This document shows positions 26,892-37,010 of a DNA stretch of 64,000 nt, one piece after another (the stretch's first letter is position 1; every line of letters starts with the position of its first letter). The translations under genes and the position numbers were made by a program. This stretch comes from DATFDN01 sp963756495. GTDB taxonomy: Bacteria; Pseudomonadota; Alphaproteobacteria; Acetobacterales; Acetobacteraceae. The stretch spans positions 1 to 64,000 of the forward strand of contig CAVWNS010000002.1 of the NCBI GenBank assembly GCA_963756495.1. Reading direction: 5' to 3'. The notes under the pieces were generated by a model that saw only the letters and a list, made by a program, of their open reading frames with translations, was not told the origin of the DNA and searched no databases.

Positions 26892-28453
26892 TCATGGCGA
26901 TGGGAACGCCGCACGAAGCACCCCTGCCAGTCCGGAATCGGCGTCCAGGAACGCCTCGATCGCGATCCGGGCGCGGTGCTGAGCCTCCAGGCCGCGCGCT
27001 ACGGGAGTCCGGTTCCGACGTCAGCACGATCAGCACGGGTAGGCCGCCGCCGCCGACGATGCTGTGCCAGGCTTGCCGCAGGCGGAAGGCGGGTCCGGGT
27101 TCCACCGGGCGGCCATCTTGCCAGAGGAGCGCGGCGGCAAGCCGGTCCGGGTTGTCCGTCCGCGTCAGCGTCCAGGGCAGGTCATGCACCCGCGCACGCC
27201 GCGTCGTGACGTCCTCGGCCGCCGGCACACGGGTCAGCCGGACCGCTTCCTGAAGGACAGAACGGGGCGCGATGCCGCGCGGGAAGGTCTCGGCTTGCAT
27301 GCGTGACGTCCGTTCCGGTGCAGGCGAAGCGGCGGACGGTCAACCGTCCCGGCGCCCCGATACCGTCATCCGGCCGGGCTTTCGGCACAGGCTGGCACGA
27401 GCCGGCAACGGCCTTGATCCCGGCCAGGTCGATGGCGGGGCCGGGCTGCCCGGCGGCGCGGGTCAGGGCCAAAGCCGTTGCCGGGCCGAGCGCTGCCAGC
27501 AACAGCAGGCTGGCGGTCGCCTGGACCCGCGTGCGTGCCGGCACCAGGCCGGGCGTCGGCTGCGAGGCGGACACGCGCGATGGGCGAGCCGGCGCGGCGG
27601 CGTGGTCCTGGCGGAACGGCAGGCCAAGCGCCACCAGGATCAGGATGACGACGGAGAAGAAGATCCAGCCGTACAGGACATGGTCGGTCTCCGCCGCCTG
27701 CGCGCTGCCCAGGACGTGGCCCAGCAGGACGATCCCGAGCGCGCGGAAGCCGTTCGCGATCACCGGCACGACCAGCGAGAGGCCGATAAACACGGCGCGG
27801 CGCAGCGGGGTCCGGTAGATCAGCAACGCATAGAGGCAGCCGAAGGCGACCGAGGCGATCAGGAACCGCAGGCCGGCGCAGGCTTCGGCGATGAAGAACG
27901 TGCCTTCGGGAATCTGGATCGTATAGCCGTCGGTGTAGTTCGCCACCCCCAGCAGGTTCAGGCCGTGCATGACGAAGACGGCGGTGAAGTCCTGCAAGGC
28001 GGGGGTCAGGAAGTCGCCGAACGGGATCAGGAAAAACAAATAGAGCAGCGGGCCGCAGAGCAGGCCGAAAACGCGCCAGCCCAGCACCGTCAGGAACAGC
28101 AGCTCCATGCAGGCGACCGCCACGAGCTGGCGGCCTTCCATGATCCCCACCCGCTCGGCGGCCAGCCACGCCAGGCTCAGCGGCAGGGCGGCGAGCGCCA
28201 GCAGCGGCACCGGCCGCGCCACCGCGCCGGCGAGGGTCTCGCGCCGATCCCAGACGAGGTAGACGGCCAACGGGATGATCAGGAAGCAGTGGTTGTAGGC
28301 GGTGGAGCCGATCCAGACACGGATCGCGGCGGCGATCTCCTCGTAAAACAGCAGGCCCAGGGCCGCCAGCCCCACCGCGAGCGGCGCCAAGGCGCCCGCC
28401 AGGCTCGGCGCGGCGAGGTCGGCGCGGGAGGAGGCGATGGTCTGGGTGGTCAT
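26892..28453 (-). CDS. xrtA: Exosortase A with C-terminal EpsI-like domain (two frameshifts)
   Basis: XrtA is the membrane transpeptidase predicted to cut and attach PEP-CTERM proteins. The first 300 residues have eight or so membrane helices. The family triad is visible: Cys192 in AEACAGLRFLIAS, Arg237 in VIANGFRALG and His258 in AETDHVLYGW. From about 310 on the protein has a periplasmic EpsI-like tail. That tail breaks twice: near 27295 (resumes QAETFPRGIAPRSVLQEAVR) and near 27000 (resumes ARLEAQHRARIAIEAFLDAD, ending in a TGA at 26892). Removing one base at each gives 519 residues, typical for exosortase A. The gene follows the deacetylase by 24 bases. Confidence 0.88.
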
Positions 28454-28477
28454 CTCACACCGCTCCGGGATTTGCCG

Positions 28478-29410
28478 TCATGCCGAGACCCTGACGCGCG
28501 ACGGTCGGGGCGCCACCTCTGCGGCGAGCAGGTCGGCATGCACGCGGTCCATCCGATCCCAGGCGAATTCGCCCAGCAATCGTTGCAGGCGCGGGCGCAT
28601 GCGATCCAGGTTCGTGTAGTGGCGGATGCGCGACTTAATCCCGCAGCCGGCGACACGCGGCTGGCCGGGATCGATCTCCCAGGGATGGAAGTAGAAGATT
28701 CCCGGCCGCTCCTCGGCCCGGTTCACCCGGCCGAGCCCGAAGCGGTACATCTGATAGGGCAGCAGCCGGAAATAGCCGCCCCCCGCGCAGGGAATGTTGC
28801 GGCCAGCCAGGCGCAGGGTGGTCATCGGGATCTCCCATAGCGCGCCGCCTTCCGGCTGGAACGGCGTGCGGGGCGCGTCGGGCATCCCATACAGGTCATG
28901 GCGGATCGGATTGATGCTGGAGCTGTAGCGGTAGCCCTCGCTCTCCAGGACCGCGAACGCCCAGAGATTGCGGGCGCCGATCGAGAACGTGGCCGCGCGA
29001 TAGCCGGCGACCGCCACGCCGGCCACGTCCTCCAGCAGGCGGCGGGTGCGGCCGACATCGGCGCGGAACTCGGTCGGGTCCTGGACATCGGCGCGCGTAT
29101 GGTCCCAGCCGTGGCTGGCCAGCTCGTGGCCGCCAGCGACGATGCGGCGCACCAGGGCCGGATGGCGCTGGGCGATCCAGCCGAGGGTGAAGAACGTCGC
29201 GCGCACGCCGGCAGCGTCGAACAGAGCCAGGATGGCATCCGTATTGGCCTCGACGCGCGGCGGAATGGCCTCCCAGTCGGCGCGCGGGATGCAGCCGGCG
29301 AGCGCCTGGACCTGGAAGTAGTCCTCGACGTCCACGGTCATGACGTTGCGGATGCGGATCGGGTGGACGTCTTGGCGCTGCATCGGGTGCGGTCCGGTGG
29401 TCAGGGTCAT
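28478..29410 (-). CDS. XrtA-system polysaccharide deacetylase (DUF3473)
   Basis: A 310-residue NodB-type deacetylase of the kind always found with exosortase A. The metal ligands are visible: the Asp in MTVDVEDYF (25-32) and His100/His104 in SHGWDHT. The C-terminal DUF3473 part reads TTLRLAGRNIPCAGGGYFRL, then PGIFYFHPWEIDPGQPR. It removes acetyl groups from N-acetylated sugars of the polysaccharide. Its ATG overlaps the stop of the ATPase gene upstream as ATGA, so it is translationally coupled. There is no signal peptide, as usual in this subfamily. Confidence 0.92.
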   Translation of the reverse strand: MTLTTGPHPMQRQDVHPIRIRNVMTVDVEDYFQVQALAGCIPRADWEAIPPRVEANTDAILALFDAAGVRATFFTLGWIAQRHPALVRRIVAGGHELASHGWDHTRADVQDPTEFRADVGRTRRLLEDVAGVAVAGYRAATFSIGARNLWAFAVLESEGYRYSSSINPIRHDLYGMPDAPRTPFQPEGGALWEIPMTTLRLAGRNIPCAGGGYFRLLPYQMYRFGLGRVNRAEERPGIFYFHPWEIDPGQPRVAGCGIKSRIRHYTNLDRMRPRLQRLLGEFAWDRMDRVHADLLAAEVAPRPSRVRVSA

Positions 29411-30429
29411 GATTGCGACTCGGCATGGGCGCCGATCAGGTCCAGCAGGCGGCGCAAGGCGCGATCCTGCCGCGCAAGGCCGTGCTCGAGGGAGACGACA
29501 CGGCCCGCCAGGCGCTCGACCCCGCCATTCTCCGCGTCGGCATTGCATGTCGCGACGTCCACCGAGGCGGTCGCGGAACCGCCTTGCGGGCCAATTTCCG
29601 TGGGCGGCAGACCGGCCCCGAGATCGCGCGCCAACTCCGCGGCGGTGGCCTCCACCATCGCTGCGGTAATGGTGTGCGCCTCCTCCAGCGCGCCGTACAG
29701 CAGCACCCGCCCGCAGAGCGTGTTGATCCGCCGGGGCAGGCCGCCGGTATGGCGGAACAGGGCGGGGACGGCGGCCTCGTCCCAATGCGGGTCGCCGGTC
29801 CAGCCGACCGTCCGCAGCCGGTGCTCCACATAGGCGCGCGTCTCGGCCTCGCTCAGCGGGCCGAGATGGTAGGAGGCGAGCACGCGCTGGCGCAGCTGTT
29901 CGAGACCGGGGCTGGCCAGCATGGCGCGGAACTGCGGCTGGCCCAGCAGGATGGTCTGCAAGCTGGCACGCCCGTCGATGGTGACGTTGGAGAGCATCCG
30001 CAGTTCCTCCAGGGCGGCTAGCGGCAGGTTCTGCACCTCGTCGACCACCAGCAGGCAGCGCCGACCGGCGGCCCAGTGGGCGCGGACGGCCTGCTCGAAG
30101 CGGCGCAGCAGCACCGCCTTGTCGCCGCTGACGTCGCCGACCCCGAGACTGCCGACCGCGAGCCGCAGGAGATCGTCGCCGGAGACCAGCGTGGTCACGA
30201 TCCGGCCCATCACAAAGCTCGCGCGGTCGAGCTGCGCCCAGAGCTGCTCGACCAGCGTCGTCTTGCCGGCGCCAACCTCGCCGGTGATGACGATGAAACC
30301 CTCCTCCTGGGACAGCCCGTACACGAGATGCGAGATCGCCCGGCTGTGCCCCGTGGAACCGAAGAAGAAGCGGCTGTCCGGCGTGAGCTGGAACGGCGCG
30401 CCGGCGAGGTGGTAGAACCTGTCGTACAC
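29407..30429 (-). CDS. XrtA-associated secretion ATPase (AAA)
   Basis: A 340-residue ExeA/GspA-like AAA ATPase, the PEP-CTERM locus subfamily. It starts with a GTG at 30429 behind GGAGGTTCC and reads YDRFYHLAGAPFQLTPDSRF, the usual opening. Walker A is GEVGAGKTTL at 50-59, Walker B is CLLVVDEVQN around Asp130-Glu131, and sensor/arginine motifs follow (LRQRVLASYHLGPL, HTGGLPRRINTLCGRVLL). The C-terminal 70 residues are variable and end in a coiled region. It is thought to power or regulate polysaccharide export at these loci. It sits between the barrel gene and the deacetylase. Confidence 0.9.
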   Translation of the reverse strand: MYDRFYHLAGAPFQLTPDSRFFFGSTGHSRAISHLVYGLSQEEGFIVITGEVGAGKTTLVEQLWAQLDRASFVMGRIVTTLVSGDDLLRLAVGSLGVGDVSGDKAVLLRRFEQAVRAHWAAGRRCLLVVDEVQNLPLAALEELRMLSNVTIDGRASLQTILLGQPQFRAMLASPGLEQLRQRVLASYHLGPLSEAETRAYVEHRLRTVGWTGDPHWDEAAVPALFRHTGGLPRRINTLCGRVLLYGALEEAHTITAAMVEATAAELARDLGAGLPPTEIGPQGGSATASVDVATCNADAENGGVERLAGRVVSLEHGLARQDRALRRLLDLIGAHAESQS

Positions 30430-30440
30430 GGAACCTCCGG

Positions 30441-32202
30441 TCAGAACCGCTTGGTGATGCCGACGAGGAAGACGTTGTCCGTGAAGCTCCGGCCCGCGTA
30501 GTCGGAGTCGCGGTCGAGCAACGTGTAGCGGGCGACCGTCGAGATGGTCTCGGACAACCGATAGCTGGCCCCGGCGGTGGCGGCGACGACGCGTTCGCGC
30601 CCGGCCGAGACGGTCTGCACCGTGGTTGTCGTGTAGCTCCCGCTGGCGCCGAGGCTGGTGCGCTCGGAAAGCTGGTGCGTCCAGGCGGCGGTGAACGTCG
30701 TCGCGTCCTGGCCGATCGCCTGGCCAACCCCGCCGCCAGCGAGCGGCGTGCTCCCGACCGGGGTCTGCGCCTGATGCTCCACGGAGACCGCCACCTTGTC
30801 GCGATTGAGCAAGGTCGTCGCCGTCAGGCTGAGCGTATGGTTGCGGAACAGGCCATCCTGCGTGCTGAGCAGCCCGTTTCCCAGAAACAGCGGCGCGCCC
30901 GTGTCGGCATTCACCACACCGCCGAACTGGTCGAAATCGGCGAGACCGAGTTGCGACTGGATCTGCTGCGCGTCGGTGGCGAGCCCGGTCGTGTAGCTTG
31001 CGGTCAGCCGGGTGCGTGCGCTCAGCGCGTAATGACCCTGGACATCGAACGAGGTGGCGCCCTGGTGATGCCCGTAGCCGATGGTGAGCTGGCTGTCGGG
31101 GTTCGGCGTCAGGACCACCCCCAGCTCCCAGACCGCGTCGTCGATCAGGAGCCGGGGCGTGGTATCGTAGGCGATGCTCTCCGCGCCGATCTCGACGTAG
31201 GGCATGATGCGGCGGTTCAGCGCATAGCCGGTCCAGTTGGTGGCAAGGTCGCTGTGCGCGTCCCTCAGAACGCCGGTTCCGGAGGTCTGCGACGCGTCCA
31301 GCAGCACGAGGTTGCGGACCCTCCCTAGAATCCTCGCCGCTCTGGAATTGCGCCGTCGCCTCTCCGGTCTGCTGGCGCTGCGTGCCGAGCGTCGTCGTGC
31401 CCGGGATCGGCGTCGAGTCGCCGCTGGTGCTCACGCTGGATTCCGTCAGCGACAGACCGAGCTTGCCGGTTCCAAGGGTGCCGAAGCGGTGCACGAAATA
31501 GGGTGTCACCGAGAAACCGGTGGTCTGCGCGCGATTGTTCTTGCTGAGCGCAAGGGCCGCCGGCGTCCCGATGCCGCCGAAGCCGCCGCCGACGGGCGAG
31601 TTTGGCGATGCGGAGGACCCGACTAGCCCACTCAGGCCGCCGCCGGAGGGCTCGATGGAGGCGAGGGCGCGGGCATTGACGAACAGCGTGTCGGGAATGA
31701 GCGTCGCCGTGCCGTTGGCCACGAGCTGCTGGGCCACGGCGTCGGCGGAACTGGTCCGCGCATAGACCTCGAGCGTCGGCGTGTATTGCAGATCGAGCTT
31801 CACGCGCGGCGTATCGCCATGCACCTCCAGCCCTGGCGTGACCGCCGTGATGAGATCGGATCGCGGGTTCGTCTGGGTCTGGTAGATGTTGTCGCTGAAC
31901 AGCTCGTCCAGGCTGATGGAGGGCACGAACGAGAACGCCCGGGCGCCGGGACTGGTCGGCGAGGACGGCTGGGGGACGTGGGTGGACGCGTCGTCCGGGG
32001 CGCCGCCCAGGGTCGCGGGAAACCCACTGTTGGGGCTATCGCTCGGGCTGTTGAGGATGACTGCGCCAGGCGGCAGGCCAAGCGGCAGCGCACCGCCCGT
32101 CGCGTTCTGCGCGCAGGCCAGGGCCGGCGCGATGGCCACCGCGACCGCCACGAGGCCGCCGAGATGGATCGTGCGGGCCTGCGAGGCGGCCGCGATGGAC
32201 AT
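30441..32202 (-). CDS. XrtA-locus outer-membrane beta-barrel protein (one frameshift)
   Basis: A predicted outer-membrane protein of about 586 residues, of the PEP-CTERM-associated barrel family. It has a signal peptide (AGGL-type LGGLVAVAVAIAPALACAQ), a low-complexity periplasmic part, then FVPSISLDELFSDNIYQTQT. Repeated amphipathic strands follow to a C-terminal aromatic residue (DNVFLVGITKRF, the barrel assembly signal). The frame breaks at 31328-31332; deleting one base there joins AQFQSGEDLGRVRNLVLLDA into one protein. It probably forms or lines the export pore for the polysaccharide. The gene lies between the kinase and the ATPase genes. Confidence 0.8.
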
Positions 32203-32227
32203 ACGGCTGCGTTCCGCGCCGGCCGGA

Positions 32228-33112
32228 TCAGGACGTGTAATAGGGGGCGTAAGCGCCAAAGGTGTGGGCCGCCGTCTGCTGCATCTTGTTCAGCACCAGG
32301 GTGATCGCCGGACAGTCCTGGATCAGGTCGAGCGCGGCCTCGACATCGGCGCGCTGGGTGCGTTCCGCCTCCACGACGAAGATGATCTGGCCCATGACCG
32401 GGGCGAGCGCGGCAGGATCGCTGGTCGCCAGGCAGGGGCCTCCGTCGAGCATGACCAGCCGCTCGGGGTGACGGCGCGCGATGCCGCGCAGCAGGTGCCC
32501 CACGTGGCGGCTGGCCAGCAGATCGGAGCCGCGCGAGCGAATTCGGCCCATCGGCAGGAATGACAGGCCGTCGAGTTCGGTCGGGTGCTCCAGCCGCGCG
32601 GGGTCCAGCGCGCCGTCGGCGGCAAGGTCGAGCAGCCCCAGCTCCTCGCGCCGACCGATGAGTTCGGTCAGCGAGCGCTCCTTCACGTCGGCGTCGATCA
32701 GCAGGACGGGATGCTCGCCCTGCTGGACGATGCTGGCCGCGAGATTGAGCGCGGTGAAGCTCTTGCCCTCGCCCGGCCGGGCGCTGGCGAGCATCAGTAG
32801 ATTCGGGTGCGCACCCGCATCCGCATCCGCCGGGGTGAACGCGGTGCGCAGGACCTGACGCTGCACCAGCCACAGTTCCTCGGAGATGCGGCTCCGGCCG
32901 GCCCGGTCGGTCATCAGGCCCGCCGTTTCGAGCGCGGCGCGCGGGATGCGCGGCCGTGGCGGGACCGTCGCACCCGGCTGGAAGCCGGAGGCGGAGGCGA
33001 GCGGGTCGCCAGCCTGATCCGCGGGCGGCACAGGGACGAGCCGGCCGGCCACGGCACCGGCGGCGGCAAGGCGGGCGGCGGCGCGTTCGATCAGATGGGG
33101 CGCGTTCGACAT
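32228..33112 (-). CDS. XrtA-associated tyrosine autokinase (BY-kinase)
   Basis: A 294-residue CpsD/Wzc-like P-loop kinase. Walker A is ARPGEGKS (111-118), Walker A' is LLIDADVKERS (137-147), Walker B is LVMLDGGP. A conserved-type C-terminus has the Tyr cluster AYAPYYTS that would be phosphorylated. With the chain-length protein encoded next to it, it forms the two-part co-polymerase that controls polymer length. The gene is 4 bases downstream of the chain-length gene and is intact. Confidence 0.9.
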   Translation of the reverse strand: MSNAPHLIERAAARLAAAGAVAGRLVPVPPADQAGDPLASASGFQPGATVPPRPRIPRAALETAGLMTDRAGRSRISEELWLVQRQVLRTAFTPADADAGAHPNLLMLASARPGEGKSFTALNLAASIVQQGEHPVLLIDADVKERSLTELIGRREELGLLDLAADGALDPARLEHPTELDGLSFLPMGRIRSRGSDLLASRHVGHLLRGIARRHPERLVMLDGGPCLATSDPAALAPVMGQIIFVVEAERTQRADVEAALDLIQDCPAITLVLNKMQQTAAHTFGAYAPYYTS

Positions 33113-33116
33113 GGCC

Positions 33117-34653
33117 TCAGATCGTGTTGTGGGCGTGCAGGAGACGGACGAGCAGCCCGCCGTAGAGCCCGATCAGCATGATCGTGGCGAGCCCGAACCG
33201 TGCCACGGCGAGCAGCTTCCGACGCGCCGACGGGCCACCGATCGTGGACAGTCCGCCCAGCACCGGAAGGCCGAGGGCGCGCAGATCATCGAGCGTGGCG
33301 AACGAGCGATCGAACTGCGCCAGCAGCACCGCCGAGGCCACGCCCGCACCGATGCCGGCCACCAGGATCGCGCTCAGCAGCAAGGGGCGGTTCGGCCCGG
33401 TCGGCAGCAGCGGGATCTCGGGCGGATCGATCACCCGCAAATGCACCTTGTCGGCCTGGGTGTCCGCCGCCTCCGCGATCGTCGCCGCCTGCAATCGGCC
33501 GAGCAGCTCATCGTAGTTCTTGCGCAGCACGCCGTAGTCGCGGTCCAAATTCTCGTATTCGGCGAGCAAGGCCGGCTGGTCGTGGCGGACTTTCTCGATG
33601 CGATCGAGGCTGACGCGCGCGAGCTGGAGCTGGTGCGTCAGCGACGCGACCCCGGCCTCCTCGTCCACCAGCTTGACCATCAGCTGATCGTACAGCGCGT
33701 TGGGCATACCGCCGCCGCGCGAGCGCGCGCCCAGGCCTCTCCCACGCGGGGCAGTATCGGGAATGCGGCGAAGCTGCTCGATCAGCTTCTTCTGCTCGAT
33801 CACGCCCGGATAGTCGTCGGTGTACAGCGTGCGCAGCTCCCGCAGCGTGGCCTCGGCCCTGGCCAGCGGTCCGCCATCGCCGGGGGCCGTCGGATCGAAG
33901 CCGCGCAGGTCCGCGCCCGGCAGCATCTCCGGCATGCCCTGGAGCTGGCCCTTGAGTTGCTTCTCCCGCCCCTGCGCATCCTGCAACTGCACTTCCAGCC
34001 GCGACACCGCGTCGCGCGCGGACTCGACGCTGCTACCGACACCGCCATCCAGCGGCAACATGCCCGCGTACTTGGCGCGGAAGTCGGCCCGCCGCTCCTC
34101 CATCGCGTGCAGCTGCTGCTCGTACGACGCGATCTGGAGGCGCAGGAACCGCTGCGCATTCTCCATCTCGCTGCGATTGCTGGACGTGGCGCTCTCGATG
34201 AAGATCGACAGCAGGGCAAGCACCACATCGCGGGCGAGCCGCGGGTTCGCGTTCTGGTACTGGATCGCGAACAGGTTCCTCTCCTGCAACTCCAAGGTGA
34301 TCGCGGTGGCCAGCTTGTCGATCATCCGTTCGCGCGCATCCTCGGTGCTCGCGGCCAGGCCGAGATCGGTCTTTGCGATCAGGGTTCGCAGGTTGGGGCG
34401 GCTGAGCAGCGTGCGTTGCAGCATCGCGAGCTGGTCGCCGGAGCTTGTATCCACCGCGATCCCGCGCAGCAGTGGCGTCAGCACCGCGTCGGCATCGACA
34501 TACAGCCGTGCGCGCACGCGGATACTGATCCTTCATCTCGTGCAGGCCGACCCACCCGACCAGACAGACCAGCCACGCTACGCCGAGGCCGATCCAGCGA
34601 CGACGCCATGCGGCGCGGAGATAGCGTCGGAGCAGATCGGACAGCTGATTCAC
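33117..34653 (-). CDS. XrtA-system chain-length determinant protein (Wzz-like; one frameshift)
   Basis: A polysaccharide co-polymerase of about 511 residues. The N-terminus reads NQLSDLLRRYLRAAWRRRWI followed by a membrane helix (GLGVAWLVCLVGWVG). The frame then breaks near 34515; removing one base joins to RVRARLYVDADAVLTPLLRG, the usual Wzz opening. A long coiled coil follows (about 190-390), then a second helix near residue 400 (LLLSAILVAGIGAGVASAVL) and a third at the end. The paired helices, length and position between kinase and export genes fit the PEP-CTERM chain-length family. Confidence 0.87.
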
Positions 34654-34663
34654 GAGAAAATTC

Positions 34664-35323
34664 TCAGAACCAGGTCTGCGGGATGATCAGCGTGTCCCCT
34701 GGCTGCATCGCGATATTGCGGGAGATGTCTCCGTCCTTGATCAGATCGTCCAGATGCACGTGGATGATCTTGTCCTGACCCGATGCGCCACGACGCACCA
34801 CGACGGAGCGGTTGCCGGCGGCGAACTTGGTCAGCCCTTTGGTGGCGATCATGACGTCCAGCAGGGTCATGCGATCGCGATACGGGATCGCCTCCGGTTC
34901 GGTCGCCTCGCCGATCACCTTGATCTGCCGCTCGAGCGGGCCGACGAAGCTGCGCACGATGACGGTGACGTTGGGATCCTGCACATATTTCGTGAGACGC
35001 TGCCCGATATCCTGCGAGAGCTGGCTCGCAGTCATGCCGGACGCCTGGATGTCCTGGATCAGCGGCACCGAGATGCGCCCGTCCGGTCTCACGGGCACCT
35101 CGGGTTCGCTCAGTTCGGGCGCGTGATAGACAAACACGCTGAGCACGTCGCCCGAGCCGATCACATACTGCTCACCCCGTTCGGCCGGCGTCGCAGCGCG
35201 GATTGGGCCGGCTGTCGCGCCGCCCGAAGCGGCCGAGTCCATCTGCGATGCGGCGCAGCCAGACAGCAGCCCGCAGCCGAGTGTCAGAGCCACAGTCGGG
35301 AAAGAAACGAACGACCTGAACAC
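34664..35323 (-). CDS. XrtA-system polysaccharide export lipoprotein (Wza-like)
   Basis: A 219-residue outer-membrane export lipoprotein. The lipobox is LLSGCAAS within a signal that starts at a GTG (35323) preceded by GAGG; I prefer this start over the longer frame because it gives a proper lipoprotein signal. The Poly_export and SLBB segments are YVIGSGDVLSVFVYHAPELS, VPVRPDGRISVPLIQDIQAS and IKVIGEATEPEAIPYRDRMT, ending QPGDTLIIPQTWF. It forms the exit channel with the chain-length protein. It is the first gene of the minus-strand operon. Confidence 0.9.
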   Translation of the reverse strand: MFRSFVSFPTVALTLGCGLLSGCAASQMDSAASGGATAGPIRAATPAERGEQYVIGSGDVLSVFVYHAPELSEPEVPVRPDGRISVPLIQDIQASGMTASQLSQDIGQRLTKYVQDPNVTVIVRSFVGPLERQIKVIGEATEPEAIPYRDRMTLLDVMIATKGLTKFAAGNRSVVVRRGASGQDKIIHVHLDDLIKDGDISRNIAMQPGDTLIIPQTWF

Positions 35324-35489
35324 GCGCGACCTCAACCATGTGTCACTAGAACGCGGGGCGAACGAGTCGCCACCCCGCCCACCGCTACCCGGCCGATTCC
35401 GCCATTTACGACGGCTCGGACATGGAAGCAGGCCTGCACACGCGGTCGCGATCAATGATGGAACGCACGCGGTGAATCAAGTCTAAAGA

Positions 35490-35514
35490 CGCTTGTCCTC
35501 CGAAACGAGGGACA
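35490..35514 (+). promoter_or_regulatory. Hairpin with T-rich tail in the divergent promoter region
   Basis: CTTGTCCTC and GAGGGACAAG form a stem with one bulge around a CGAAAC loop. On the plus strand ATTTTGTTCTGGATTTT follows, like an intrinsic terminator or attenuator, 135 bases ahead of the sugar transferase start. The rest of the 325-base gap (35324-35648) shows no gene. It may mark a leader RNA or a regulator site; no protein is coded by it. Confidence 0.4.
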
Positions 35515-35648
35515 AGATTTTGTTCTGGATTTTATTCCAAAGCCGTAGCAAATAGCGCCCGCCCACCGATCGCGCGGGCCGTTGGATGGATACCTGGTGT
35601 CGCGTCAGCTTCGCGTCGCTCGACCCGTTGGGGAGAAACAGGCTCCGC

Positions 35649-37008
35649 ATGACACGCACGGTCGGCCGATACGTGGCGCCCGAGATGGCGGTGCTCTGGG
35701 TCGCCGAACTCCTGCTGGCGTTCATCGTCGTGTACGCGATGATGGCGGCACACGGGACGGCCATCCCGATCGGCGACTCGTGGGAGGCGCTCGACGTCCG
35801 GCTGGCCAACCATGCCGCCCTGCTCGCCTGCATGCTGGGCGGCACCGCGATCGCGATCGGTCTCTATCGCCCCGACATCTGCCTCGACTTCGCGACGGGT
35901 GGCGTTGAACGCTTCCGTCGTGGCGGTGCTCGCCTTCCCCGTCGCGCTCACCGTAGGCGGCGCGCTCGGCGCCGGTCTGACCGGCACCTACGCAATTTGG
36001 CTGGTCAAGGTGATGATCCTTTGGATCGGCTGCCTGCTGCTGACGCGCTGGGCGTTGCGCATAGCGCTGAGCCGCACGCCGCTCGCGCGCCGGGTGTTGC
36101 TGGTCGGCGGGGGCGAACCCGCCGCGCGGGTGATCTCCGCCCTGCGGACCCGGCGCGGTGCCCTGTTCGAGCTGGTCGGTGCGCTCGATCCGGCCGCCGC
36201 GCCGCCCAGCCTGGCCGAGCTGCGCGCCCGCCGCGTCTGGGGCCTGCTCGCGCCGAGTGCGCCGGAGGTCGAGCCGGCCCCGTGGCTGCTCGACTACAAG
36301 CTCCGCGGGATGCACGTCTTCGATGAATTCGGCTTCTGCGAACGCCATCTCGGCCGCATCAGCCTCGAACGCCTTGATGCCGGCTCGCTGCTCGGGTCGG
36401 AGGGCTTCCGGACCGCCCGACCGACCGAGATGCTGAAGCGGCTGATCGACGTGCTCGTCAGCCTGCTGCTGCTCACCCTCACCCTGCCGCTGATCGCGCT
36501 CACGGCCTTGGCGGTGCGGCTGGACAGCCCCGGCCCGATCCTCTACCAGCAACAGCGCGCGGGGCTGTGCGGGCGCAACTTCACGCTGCTCAAGTTCCGC
36601 AGCATGGGTATCGATGCCGAGGTCGGCGGCAAGCCGCGTTGGGCCGCCCAGGCCGACCCGCGCGTGACCCGGGTCGGCGCCTTCATCCGCTCCACCCGGA
36701 TCGACGAGTTGCCGCAGCTGCTGAACGTGCTGCGCGGCGACATGAGCCTGGTCGGCCCGCGACCGGAGCGGCCGCATTTCGTCGAGCAGCTGACCGAGCT
36801 GATCCCGTTCTACGCCGAACGCGCCTACGTCAAGCCCGGCATCACCGGATGGGCGCAGGTGAACTACCCGTACGGCGCCTCGGTCGAGGACGCGCGCGAG
36901 AAGCTTGCCTACGACCTCTACTATGTGAAGAACCGCGGCCTGTTTCTCGACCTGCTCGTGCTGGTGGCGACCGTCCGCGTCATCTTGTTCCGCGAGGGAG
37001 CGCGATAG
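35649..37008 (+). CDS. Undecaprenyl-phosphate sugar phosphotransferase of the XrtA locus (one frameshift)
   Basis: The initiating polyprenyl-phosphate hexose-1-phosphate transferase of about 452 residues, running opposite to the main operon. The N-terminal four membrane helices read VLWVAELLLAFIVVYAMMAA and following. The frame breaks near 35900 in CGACTTCGCG; removing one T joins RPDICLD to SRRVALNASVVAVLAF. The middle has a CoA-binding-like fold (RVLLVGGGEPAARVISAL). The C-terminal catalytic domain has MLKRLIDVLVSLLLLTLTLP, LLKFRSM and VGPRPERPHFVEQL. It loads the first sugar on the lipid carrier. The stop lies 2 bases from the end of the convergent ligase gene. Confidence 0.88.
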
Positions 37009-37010
37009 GC

